A stretch of 33,070 nt of DNA, taken from contig JAJZLN010000008.1 in the NCBI GenBank assembly GCA_021803425.1, positions 1 to 33,070 of the forward strand, given 5' to 3'. Below are positions 16,823 to 26,076 of the stretch, piece after piece. A program made the position numbers and the translations under genes. This DNA comes from Microcaldota archaeon. Lineage in GTDB: Archaea > Micrarchaeota > Micrarchaeia > Micrarchaeales > CABMGC01. Positions within the stretch are counted from its first letter, which is position 1; each line of letters begins with the position of its first letter. The notes below the pieces were generated by a model. That model was not told the origin of the DNA. It made no database searches and saw only the letters and a list, made by a program, of their open reading frames with translations.

Positions 16823-17875
16823 CTGGAGAGGAGAATAGAGCTGCGCCAGCTGGTAAACATAATTACGCTTTTCATGATAGTCCAGTTTGCCGGGCTGCTT
16901 GTCGCCATTTCATCCTTCAGCTCAATTCAGCTATTTGTCGGCAGCGCGGTCCAGGTAAACTCATTCGAAGGCGCAGCCTTCTTCATGGCATACATACTAG
17001 TGACTGCCGCAATAATACTTCTGATAATGAAATTCTACCACGGAAATCTAGTATACCTCTTGCTTGAGTCGCTGGTGGTCCTTTTTGCCTCCACATTCCT
17101 TTTTTTCATGGTGCTTAACGACATATTCCAGTCAGCAGCGTGGTACTACATCGCTGCGGCTTCCGCAATAGCTGCGCTGTCCCTCATCATTGCAAAGAGC
17201 AGGATGCCAAGGCTGCGCAACCTCATAGCGATAACGTCAAGCATAGGCGTGGGTGTGGTGATAGGGCTGAATGGATTCGCGCTTGCATACATATTAACTC
17301 TTTTCATTGCCGCTTATGATTACATTGCGGTCTTCATAACAAAGCACATGGTCACAATGGCAAAGGAGATATCATCAAGGAATCTTGCATTCCTAATAGG
17401 GTCGACTGACGTAGAGGCGATGCCAAGCAAATATCTTTCAAAATCCGAGGTACTGGAATTCAAGAAGCAGGAAAAGTCGCATAGGATATCCGATCCGGCG
17501 CTTAAAGGGCTCATGAATGAAGGCATAATGCCCATAATATCTCAAGTCCAGCTCGGCACAGGTGATCTTGCGATACCTCTGATGGTTGCGGTAAGTGCGT
17601 ACATAAGCTTCATCAATTACATAATACCCGTTGCTGTTGTGATAGGATCAACATGCGGCCTCGTATTCACCATGTACCTCCTGAAGAGATACAAGGTGGT
17701 GCTTCCGGCCATACCTCCAATATTCGCATTCGTAAACCTTTCCCTGGGCATAGTCTTCGCTGCTACTGGGACCGGAACTCTGGTGCAATCTATCGGATTC
17801 ATAATAATCTCGATATTCACCCTTGCCATACTCATGCTTAGGCTGAATGGCGGCGCCAAGGTACGGAAGCCATAA
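16823..17875 (+). CDS. presenilin-like/SPP-like GxGD intramembrane aspartyl protease (tracked ATG 16874)
   Basis: Multi-TM protein with FIAAYDYIAVFITKHMV (YD motif), LGTGDLAIPLMV (GxGD) and LPAIPP near the C-terminus in the PAL position. Confidence 0.8.
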   Translation: MERRIELRQLVNIITLFMIVQFAGLLVAISSFSSIQLFVGSAVQVNSFEGAAFFMAYILVTAAIILLIMKFYHGNLVYLLLESLVVLFASTFLFFMVLNDIFQSAAWYYIAAASAIAALSLIIAKSRMPRLRNLIAITSSIGVGVVIGLNGFALAYILTLFIAAYDYIAVFITKHMVTMAKEISSRNLAFLIGSTDVEAMPSKYLSKSEVLEFKKQEKSHRISDPALKGLMNEGIMPIISQVQLGTGDLAIPLMVAVSAYISFINYIIPVAVVIGSTCGLVFTMYLLKRYKVVLPAIPPIFAFVNLSLGIVFAATGTGTLVQSIGFIIISIFTLAILMLRLNGGAKVRKP

Positions 17876-17922
17876 CAAGAAATAAACTCTCAAATCCTGT
17901 AAGAAAAGTTTATAATATTTAA

Positions 17923-18267
17923 ATGAGCACTACTGCTGCTAATTGTGATAATATGATGGAATTTACAGATGCAAATTTCGAAGCCGAAGTGCTCAAATCA
18001 AAGATGCCTGTTGTAGTGGATTATTGGGCTTCATGGTGCGGACCGTGCCGCATATTTTCACCTGTAATAGACGAAGTATCAAAACTGTTCGAAGGCAAAG
18101 TGAAGTTTGGGAAACTGAATGTCGATGACAATCCAAACACTGCGGGCAAGTACAGCATAATGTCCATACCAACCGTGCTGATGTTTGAGAACGGCGAAGT
18201 AAAGGCAATGTCCGTAGGCGCGCTGCCCAAGGAAACAGTAAAAAAGTGGATAGAAAAAAACCTCTGA
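17923..18267 (+). CDS. trxA: thioredoxin
   Basis: VVDYWASWCGPCRIFSPV, SIPTVLMFENGE. Confidence 0.95.
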   Translation: MSTTAANCDNMMEFTDANFEAEVLKSKMPVVVDYWASWCGPCRIFSPVIDEVSKLFEGKVKFGKLNVDDNPNTAGKYSIMSIPTVLMFENGEVKAMSVGALPKETVKKWIEKNL

Positions 18268-18270
18268 TTG

Positions 18271-19575
18271 ATGCAAATGGCCACGAAGTCGCAGCAAGGA
18301 TCGATTTTAGGCGTACCCAGGGGAACCGTCGATTTAAACATAAGCGATTCGATAGCGCTTGATGAGATGCTATCCGTCATAGAGGAAACGTTCAAGAGAT
18401 TCGGCTTTTCACCGCTGGTAACCCCTTCAATGGAAAATACCGATGTGCTTGCTGCAAAGGCATACGGGGAAGAGCAGGATAAGGAAATATTCTTCATGGA
18501 TGGCAAGGATTCCGCACTCAGGTTCGATTTCACCGTGCCATTGGCGAGATACGTGGCCATGAACAGGGGCATACCATTTCCATTTAAGAGGTATCAGATA
18601 GGGAACGTGTGGAGGAAGGACGAACCGCAGCGCATGCGTTCAAGGGAATTCGTCCAGGCTGACATAGACATTGTCGGCAGCTCCTCAGCATCAAGCGACG
18701 CCGAATGCATAGCGGCCATGCTTTACGCAATCGATGCGCTTCATATACCTAACTATCGCCTTCTCATAAACAGCAGGCATGTGATGTCATCCATACTTGA
18801 TCATTTCAAGATAGGTGGGGACAAGCACGGCCAGGCAATGCGGATACTCGATAAGATGGCTAAGGTAAGCATGAGCGAGGTAATAAAGCAGCTTGAGTCT
18901 GCAGGAGTAGACGGCGATTCGGCCCAGCAACTCATAAGTTTTATCACCGAGGATGCCACGAATGACCAGAAGCTCAAAAAAGTTGAGATAAACATGCCTG
19001 AAACAAAACCATTTACGAATGAGATATCCTCTGTCATAGACATGCTCCTGAAAATGGGCGTTAAATGCGAGATTGTTGTCGACCTTTCCCTGGCAAGGGG
19101 CCTCAATTATTATACGGGCCTGGTTTGGGAGGTGGTAGTCGAGTCTCCGGAAGGTAGGCTTCCGTCCATAGCTTCGGGCGGGAGATACGACAGCCTGATT
19201 GAGATATATTCAAAGTCGCGGGTTCCTGCAGTGGGGTCTTCAATAGGCGTCACAAGGCTCATTAACCTGTTAAGCGGCAAAGCAGAGAAAAAGACCTATG
19301 CTAAGGCATATCTCGCTGTAATAGGCGAAGAAAGCCTCGATTATGCAATCAAGATTGCCTCTTCCCTCAGGTCTTCCGGCATATATGTCGATATGGATGT
19401 CAGCGGCAGGAGCATATCCAAGCAGCTGGAACACGCAAGCTCAATAAAGGTCAAATATGCAGTAATCGTTGGAAAACAGGAAATGGCTTCGGGCAGGATA
19501 AAGGTAAGGGACATGGAATCAAGGAAGGAAGAGCTTTTAGATATTGGCTCTGCAATTAATCTGCTAAAAGGCTGA
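18271..19575 (+). CDS. hisS: histidyl-tRNA synthetase (tracked TTG 18268)
   Basis: Class II aaRS motifs: VPLARYVA, RYQIGNVWRKDEPQRMRSREFVQADIDIVG, LARGLNYYTGLVWEV, SGGRYD. Confidence 0.95.
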   Translation: MQMATKSQQGSILGVPRGTVDLNISDSIALDEMLSVIEETFKRFGFSPLVTPSMENTDVLAAKAYGEEQDKEIFFMDGKDSALRFDFTVPLARYVAMNRGIPFPFKRYQIGNVWRKDEPQRMRSREFVQADIDIVGSSSASSDAECIAAMLYAIDALHIPNYRLLINSRHVMSSILDHFKIGGDKHGQAMRILDKMAKVSMSEVIKQLESAGVDGDSAQQLISFITEDATNDQKLKKVEINMPETKPFTNEISSVIDMLLKMGVKCEIVVDLSLARGLNYYTGLVWEVVVESPEGRLPSIASGGRYDSLIEIYSKSRVPAVGSSIGVTRLINLLSGKAEKKTYAKAYLAVIGEESLDYAIKIASSLRSSGIYVDMDVSGRSISKQLEHASSIKVKYAVIVGKQEMASGRIKVRDMESRKEELLDIGSAINLLKG

Positions 19576-19580
19576 ATGAT

Positions 19581-20111
19581 ATGGCAAGCACCGAGATGCA
19601 GGAAGTAACTGACAAGACGATAAATAATGGTGGAATACTCGCAAAGCTGTATTTTGACATGCAGTCAAAAGACCAGTCGGAGCTGCAGCCCCTAATGGCT
19701 GATCTCGTAAATAACCGCCTGCTCAAGACACCCGGGGTCATATACGGATTCGGAAGCATAGACGAGCCGATAAAACTCGATGACATATTCTCAACCAACG
19801 CAATAGTGACGGTCCTGTTCAACGACCTTGGCGCACTTATAAACGTAGTATTCAATTTTTCGCCCATCGGGCTTGAGATCCTGAAGCCTGAAGGTAAGTT
19901 CGTGATAAAGGTTTCTGACCTGAATACTATAATGATCAGCCTTTCAGAGATATCGAGCGAGTACTCAAAGTATATACTCACCAGGGTGCTGAGCAAGGAA
20001 GAGCTTGAGAAGGTGAACAAGGACCTTGAGGCGAGGAAGGCGCTTGGCAAAAGGCTGATTGAGAAGGATCAGTCAGGCAAGGCTCCTAAGGAAGAACCTT
20101 CTAAGGATTAG
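19581..20111 (+). CDS. conserved-looking hypothetical protein
   Basis: 176-aa ORF immediately downstream of hisS with similar composition. Confidence 0.7.
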   Translation: MASTEMQEVTDKTINNGGILAKLYFDMQSKDQSELQPLMADLVNNRLLKTPGVIYGFGSIDEPIKLDDIFSTNAIVTVLFNDLGALINVVFNFSPIGLEILKPEGKFVIKVSDLNTIMISLSEISSEYSKYILTRVLSKEELEKVNKDLEARKALGKRLIEKDQSGKAPKEEPSKD

Positions 20112-21173
20112 GCTCGGCCTGTCCATATCCCCATAGGCTCCAAGGAACTTGTCAATGCCTAATCGGTTCATCACGGAAAGCGCATTTCCAAACGCCCTAT
20201 TTCCCATGGACGAATATATCCTATTTATGGCACCATGAAGCCTGATGTCAAGCCCGAATTCTTTCCTGAAAGCCTTTTCATACTCATCCAATCCTGAGCC
20301 GCTTTTCATATGGTTGTATACTGCCTCTCCGGCCTTTATTGCCGCGTTCCCTCCGAATATTATGCCCCCTCCAGTGCTCTGCTTGACCTGCCCAGCAGCA
20401 TCACCTACCAGCAGCACGCCTTTTTCTTCATCAACGATCCTGTTCCTCATCCCCATCGGTATCACAGACGCGCCGCTGTCCAGCATCTTTTTATTGTATA
20501 TTATTCTTTTCACATATTCACTTTTAATGAAAGAGTCAAAAGACGATTTTGCATTTCCGTATCTTGAATCCACTCCAACTCCTACTTCAAGTATGTCCTT
20601 CGCATTCGGCGCAAGCCAAGCGAAGAGCCCCTTGTAAATCCTGTTGTCGAAGAACAGCTCGACAACGCCGCTGTCCTCGCTTTCCACATTAAATTCCGCC
20701 TTATACGTAAGCGCAAACCTCTTTATGCTACCAAGTTTGAAATGCGAAGCCACATTCGAGACCGCCCCGTCGGCGCCCATGACTACGCCTTCATCTCTAA
20801 ATTTTTCAAGTTCATTCCCAGAGATTCTCATGCCTGTTATTATCACGGCTCCGGCCCTCTCCGCTTCGTCCCTGCATACGTTGTTAAGGTCTTCCCGCTC
20901 CAATACATGCGCTATGGGTTTTTTAGACCTGATTTTCATTGTTTTTCCATCGCAGTGTATGTTTGCACCATAAAGTGCGTTTGTTATGCATTTCGAATAG
21001 TCTATGCCCAGCCCCTTCAATCCTTTTATCGACAGAATTCCGGAAGCCCTTACCGGATAGCCCAGCCTTTTCTTCTGATCATATACGTGAGTTTCAATCC
21101 CGTAAGATGCAATTTTTTTTGCTGCAATCAGACCTGCAGTGCCTCCTCCCACAACTGACGCATTATATTTCAA
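20073..21173 (-). CDS. geranylgeranyl reductase family FAD-dependent oxidoreductase
   Basis: N-terminal VVGGGTAGLIAAKKIASYGIETHVYDQK, VRASG, GVLLVGDAAGQVKQSTGGGI. Confidence 0.9.
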   Translation of the reverse strand: MKYNASVVGGGTAGLIAAKKIASYGIETHVYDQKKRLGYPVRASGILSIKGLKGLGIDYSKCITNALYGANIHCDGKTMKIRSKKPIAHVLEREDLNNVCRDEAERAGAVIITGMRISGNELEKFRDEGVVMGADGAVSNVASHFKLGSIKRFALTYKAEFNVESEDSGVVELFFDNRIYKGLFAWLAPNAKDILEVGVGVDSRYGNAKSSFDSFIKSEYVKRIIYNKKMLDSGASVIPMGMRNRIVDEEKGVLLVGDAAGQVKQSTGGGIIFGGNAAIKAGEAVYNHMKSGSGLDEYEKAFRKEFGLDIRLHGAINRIYSSMGNRAFGNALSVMNRLGIDKFLGAYGDMDRPSLILRRFFLRSLA

Positions 21174-21223
21174 GTTTACACAAACAGAAATATCAATAAA
21201 TATCTTTAAACCTTACTCAAGTC

Positions 21224-21709
21224 GTGGAATGCATGCAAACTAAAACGTACTCCAAACTATCCGATGTCCAGAAGCTCCTTGTCAAAAAAGCGGAGGAAGC
21301 GGCATCTAATTCCTATTCTCCATACTCGATGTTCCCTGTCGGCGCGGCGCTGCTGTGCGAAGACGGCAGCATCATTACCGGAAGCAACTATGAGAACGCT
21401 TCGTACGGCGCTACCATATGCGCAGAGCGCGTTGCAATCTCTAGAGCAAATGCAGAAGGCATGCGATCCTTCAGGAGCATGGCAATAATTGCAAAAGGTG
21501 GTAAGTCCTCAAATCCCATAACGCCATGCGGAATATGCAGGCAGATACTGTACGAAGCAGGCAGATATTCCAATCGTGATATTGAAGTAATAATGTCAAA
21601 CGAAAAAAAGGACAGAATCCTGGTAATCAACATATCCAAGCTTCTTCCGTTCGCTTTCAGCCCGAAAGATATCGTCATAAAGCGCCGCAGCTCCTTGCCC
21701 CATAAATAA
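21224..21709 (+). CDS. cdd: cytidine deaminase
   Basis: YSPYSMFPVGAALLCEDG, TICAERVAI, PCGICRQIL zinc site. Confidence 0.93.
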   Translation: MECMQTKTYSKLSDVQKLLVKKAEEAASNSYSPYSMFPVGAALLCEDGSIITGSNYENASYGATICAERVAISRANAEGMRSFRSMAIIAKGGKSSNPITPCGICRQILYEAGRYSNRDIEVIMSNEKKDRILVINISKLLPFAFSPKDIVIKRRSSLPHK

Positions 21710-21819
21710 AAATCCTTGTTCAAAACAAATCAAAAAGCAGCAGCAAAACCGATAAAAAACACAACATTAATAAAAGTGCAATACCCAATCAAACCACTAA
21801 GAAATCGTGAACTGGTTTA

Positions 21820-24800
21820 ATGTCTCTTTTATTTGCTGTAATTGTAGCTACATTATCTATAATAGTGCCTGGATTCTTCCTTTCTCTTGCACTGTTAAAG
21901 AGGACAGGCATACCCATGTTCGAGATAGCTGCCATAGGCTTCATATTCGGGATAATATTCCCCCCTACGATGATATGGCTTGAGTCATACCTGATACCTC
22001 TTTCACCTGCGTTTGCATTCTCAAATGGCCTGTACAACATCAATGTTATTGTGCTCACATTAATAGGAATAGCATTGTCAGTACAGCAGGGCGCAATAAG
22101 TTCCGATTTCATAAAAAAGACCAGCATAAGTAGCATCAAATTTGAGCATGAAGTAGAAAAGGACTATAAGAAGAGGATAGAGCTTCTAAGGAAAAAGATA
22201 TCGGAATTTAATACAGACATTCGCATAATAAAGGAGCACGAGCGCGAGGAGCTTGCGCTTTTTGAGAAACACAAGGAAGAGCTGTCGCTCATAGGGCATA
22301 TAGGCGCAGAGGAGAGAAACAAGATAATCGAGCTTCACAAGGAGGAGGAAAGGAAGCTTTTCGAGAGGCATGAAGCCGAAGAAAACCAACTAATAAACAA
22401 GCCATCAGACAAGACGGAAAAATCAGGAAACGGCATAATATGGATAGCCCTCCTTCTAATAATGGTCATAACATTCGGAACCAGGATGCTGAGCATCGGC
22501 ACCGCTTCAACATACTTCCAGTTCGATCCTTACTTCGACATGATCAGCACCCAATACATACTCACGTACGGGCAGCAGCTTCTTTATGACCATGCAGCAT
22601 GGCCCAGCCTTGCAAACGGCACAATACACAGGATACAGCCAATAATCCCGTACCTTGAAGCGTACTGGTACAATCTTGCAGGCGCAACGCCTTCAAGCTC
22701 ATCGATAAATACCACTCTCCTTGCAAACGTCAGCAGCGTCTATCCACCGATAATAGCGGCCCTGCTTGCGTTCGTGGTGTTCATGTTCCTTTATCATGAA
22801 TACGGGGAATATTGGGGGCTTTTAGGTGCAGGGCTTACTGCAGCTTCTCCAATACTGCTCTCAACATTCATAGCCGGCAACCAGCTGCTCGAGCCATTTG
22901 GAATATTTGCATTGTTCTTTTTCTATGGTGCCTATCTTTTGGCAGTAAACAATCCAAAGGAGCCGAGGTTCGCGATTTTCGCTGGCATAGCCTTTGCGTC
23001 AAACTTCCTCGGCGCGCACTATTATACTGTTCCGGCAGGCATACTTTCATTCTACATAATCCTGCAGGGTTTGATACATCTTTTCAAGAAGGAAAACACA
23101 ATTGACTTTTACAAGATGAACATAATAGTGCTTGCAGTTTCAGCTTTCTTCTATGCTCTTTACGGTCCTTATGGCGCAACACTCACGGAAAGGACCCCAA
23201 ACCTTTTAGGCGTTCCTGTCATAATTTCATTCCCGATAGCGGCATTGGCATTCATCGCACTTATAGAATACATACCGAAGCTTGCAAAGGAGAAGAAGCT
23301 CATAGACAGAATAAACGGATTCACGTACATCGAGGCTATTGCGGTGCTTGTAGTAATAGCAATACTTGCAATAATCTTCACGCCGCTGGGCAAGCCTTTC
23401 TATTCATACCTTTCCCTTACAAAACGCTTCACTACTCCCTCATCGCCCCTATTCATGACCGTGCAGGAATATGCTCCTACAGGCATAAACTATGACTTTG
23501 CCGCTGGCGGTTTCGGGCTTATTGGATCCTCGATAGGCGGCGTGGCCATAATCGTTTGGGCCGTAATGATCATATTCACCGTGCTTGAAGTCCTTGCGAT
23601 AATAAGAAGAAATTCCAAGTCATCCATACTTGCCCTTGCTGCCGTATGGCCTCTTGCAGTTGTTGGCGCAATCGAGGTTGAGTACCTTCCCCATTTTGCA
23701 GTAGGTTACATAATTGCAATAGGCGCGATATTCGGGGAGCTTTGGCTGATGTATTCGACAAAAGATGAAAAGACAAAGAAAATCCTCCTTTCAATAGGCG
23801 CAATAGTGATATTTGTACAGGCTGTTCCCGTATTTTATCAGATAGTAACTGCAGCTTCAAATTCCAACTGCAATTCCATAGCACAGAGCGGCAATTCATT
23901 AGGCTCCATACTATACTGCACGACAGTGCCTAACTACTGGCTGAATGCGACTGCATGGATGAAGGCCAATGTCGGCCCATATGCCCCGAGGATACTCTCC
24001 TGGTGGGATTACGGCGACTGGATAAACTGGTTCGGCAACAGCAATGCAGTCCTAAGAGGAGACAATTCAGTGCCTTTGGCAGACTACCAGGCTGCTGCAC
24101 ATTATGTATTCAGCGCGTCCGAGGGGTTCAACAACACGCGCCTCGCCAACTATATGGACAGCGTTCAGGCAAAGTACATACTTTTCGACGACCAGCTTGT
24201 GCCCAAATGGGGTGCGCTTGATTTCCTTGCATGTACCTATGCTAACCAGACCGGCATGCAATATGCCTTAAGCCAAGGCAAGCTTTACGGCCAGCCGTAT
24301 GTCCTAGGCACGTCGCCATGCGAGCTCAGGAATGATCCAGCTTACATATTCATACCGATAACGCAGTCGGTAAACAGCTACTGCCAATTCACTTCGGGCA
24401 ATGTGACTGCGATAGCAATGAAGGGCATAGTGGTTGTAGGCCAGTCAGGCACCAATACCACATACTGCGTTCCAGAAACATTCCTCCAGACCGGTGCACC
24501 CACATATCTTCTAAGCAACAATGGCACAAAGACAAATGCCATAGTCACATCCGCGCTATTCGGAGGAAGCACGACAATAAGCGGGCAGCAGTTTGTGAGC
24601 TTCATGCTCATATACGCGCCAAACGGCCCCAACAACACGATAACAGATGCACCATCGCAATTTTATAATTCCACGTACTACCGTGGCTTCTTCCTCGGCA
24701 CCCTAGGCAGAGGATTCACAATGGCATATCCATCCAACTTCACCGGCATTAATTATGTCAACGGCACAAACAAGGTAGTGATATTCGAGCTCAAGAACTA

Positions 24801-24870
24801 CAGCGGCACGCTTCCATATGTAGTTCCAAAGCCCTCATGGGCAGAAAACAATTATAGCATGCCTGGCTGA
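21820..24870 (+). CDS. aglB: AglB/STT3-type oligosaccharyltransferase with N-terminal TM and coiled-coil extension
   Basis: FQFDPYFD, WWDYGDW catalytic signature (ILSWWDYGDWINWFGN), multi-TM N-terminal half. Confidence 0.93.
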   Translation: MSLLFAVIVATLSIIVPGFFLSLALLKRTGIPMFEIAAIGFIFGIIFPPTMIWLESYLIPLSPAFAFSNGLYNINVIVLTLIGIALSVQQGAISSDFIKKTSISSIKFEHEVEKDYKKRIELLRKKISEFNTDIRIIKEHEREELALFEKHKEELSLIGHIGAEERNKIIELHKEEERKLFERHEAEENQLINKPSDKTEKSGNGIIWIALLLIMVITFGTRMLSIGTASTYFQFDPYFDMISTQYILTYGQQLLYDHAAWPSLANGTIHRIQPIIPYLEAYWYNLAGATPSSSSINTTLLANVSSVYPPIIAALLAFVVFMFLYHEYGEYWGLLGAGLTAASPILLSTFIAGNQLLEPFGIFALFFFYGAYLLAVNNPKEPRFAIFAGIAFASNFLGAHYYTVPAGILSFYIILQGLIHLFKKENTIDFYKMNIIVLAVSAFFYALYGPYGATLTERTPNLLGVPVIISFPIAALAFIALIEYIPKLAKEKKLIDRINGFTYIEAIAVLVVIAILAIIFTPLGKPFYSYLSLTKRFTTPSSPLFMTVQEYAPTGINYDFAAGGFGLIGSSIGGVAIIVWAVMIIFTVLEVLAIIRRNSKSSILALAAVWPLAVVGAIEVEYLPHFAVGYIIAIGAIFGELWLMYSTKDEKTKKILLSIGAIVIFVQAVPVFYQIVTAASNSNCNSIAQSGNSLGSILYCTTVPNYWLNATAWMKANVGPYAPRILSWWDYGDWINWFGNSNAVLRGDNSVPLADYQAAAHYVFSASEGFNNTRLANYMDSVQAKYILFDDQLVPKWGALDFLACTYANQTGMQYALSQGKLYGQPYVLGTSPCELRNDPAYIFIPITQSVNSYCQFTSGNVTAIAMKGIVVVGQSGTNTTYCVPETFLQTGAPTYLLSNNGTKTNAIVTSALFGGSTTISGQQFVSFMLIYAPNGPNNTITDAPSQFYNSTYYRGFFLGTLGRGFTMAYPSNFTGINYVNGTNKVVIFELKNYSGTLPYVVPKPSWAENNYSMPG

Positions 24871-24881
24871 AGTGTATAATT

Positions 24882-26048
24882 ATGAAATTGATCCTGTTGC
24901 AGCCATACCTCAATTTAAGGGGCGGGGTAGAGAGAGTCATACTAAAGGTAGCAGAGCATTATGATGCCCCAATATATACGCTTGAATACAACAACAAGTC
25001 AACATTCCCTGAATTTTCAAAGCTTGACATAAGGATAATAGGCAAGGACGTGCCTCTGGCGGACAAGCTTCCATATCGCGCTTCCCAGGGCATGAGATAC
25101 GGCTACAATTTCTACAACATGAAGATCAAGGAAGATTATGACGTTCTTAATCCGCACATATCTCCGAGCGAGTGGATAAGGCACAAGAATGAGAGGGTGC
25201 TGTGGTACTGCCATACCCCTCCGAGGGAGGTATATGACCTGTACGAAGCCAGGATGCAGAACAGGTCGTACAAGGAGAAGCTCGTATACGCCGCGCTTGT
25301 CGGAACCTACAAGCTCATAGCGAAGAAAATAACCAAGAATATAGAGTCGATAGCAACCAACTCAAACACCACCTGCGAAAGGATAAAGAAGTACTACGGC
25401 CTTGATGCAAACGTAATAAATCCAGGCATAGACGCAAAAGACTTCTACAACGAATCCGATGGCAAATATTTCCTTTATCCATCAAGAATACTGCCGTCCA
25501 AGCGGCAGGACTACGTGATAAGCGCATTCAGCCAGTTCACAAAGAGATCAAAAAGGAAAAAATACAAACTCATAATAGCAGGCACGCTTTCAAGGGATCC
25601 AGAATATCAGAAATACTTCGAGAAGCTGAAGGCGATGTCCAACATGTTGGATGTGTCATTCAGGACCAACGTAAGCGATGCAGAACTGAAGAAACTGTAC
25701 GCAAACTGCAGCGCCGTCCTTTTTGCGGCCATGAATGAAGACTATGGCTTCATACCACTCGAGGCAATGGCAAGCTCAAAGCCAATAATAGCGGTCAATG
25801 AGGGCGGTCCGTGCGAGACCATAGCAAACGGGAAGACCGGATTCCTTGTCAATTCGACTTTGGAGATGGCCGAGCGCATGCTTGAAATCTCAGATGACAA
25901 AAACGCAGCGGAGCGCATGGGCAAGGAAGGGATGAAGCGCGTCGAGCTAAAATACTCATGGGAAGCATTCTTCGCCAAGCTGGATCCTCTCGTCAAAAAA
26001 GTCGCAAACGGCGACCATAAAAATACTGGCACATCGGGTGCTGCATAA
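24882..26048 (+). CDS. glycosyltransferase, GT4-like
   Basis: PSRILPSKRQDYVISAF, NEDYGFIPLEAMASSKPIIAVNEGGPCETI. Confidence 0.9.
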   Translation: MKLILLQPYLNLRGGVERVILKVAEHYDAPIYTLEYNNKSTFPEFSKLDIRIIGKDVPLADKLPYRASQGMRYGYNFYNMKIKEDYDVLNPHISPSEWIRHKNERVLWYCHTPPREVYDLYEARMQNRSYKEKLVYAALVGTYKLIAKKITKNIESIATNSNTTCERIKKYYGLDANVINPGIDAKDFYNESDGKYFLYPSRILPSKRQDYVISAFSQFTKRSKRKKYKLIIAGTLSRDPEYQKYFEKLKAMSNMLDVSFRTNVSDAELKKLYANCSAVLFAAMNEDYGFIPLEAMASSKPIIAVNEGGPCETIANGKTGFLVNSTLEMAERMLEISDDKNAAERMGKEGMKRVELKYSWEAFFAKLDPLVKKVANGDHKNTGTSGAA

Positions 26049-26076
26049 AGCGCGCCTGCTTCCAACTCCAACAAAT

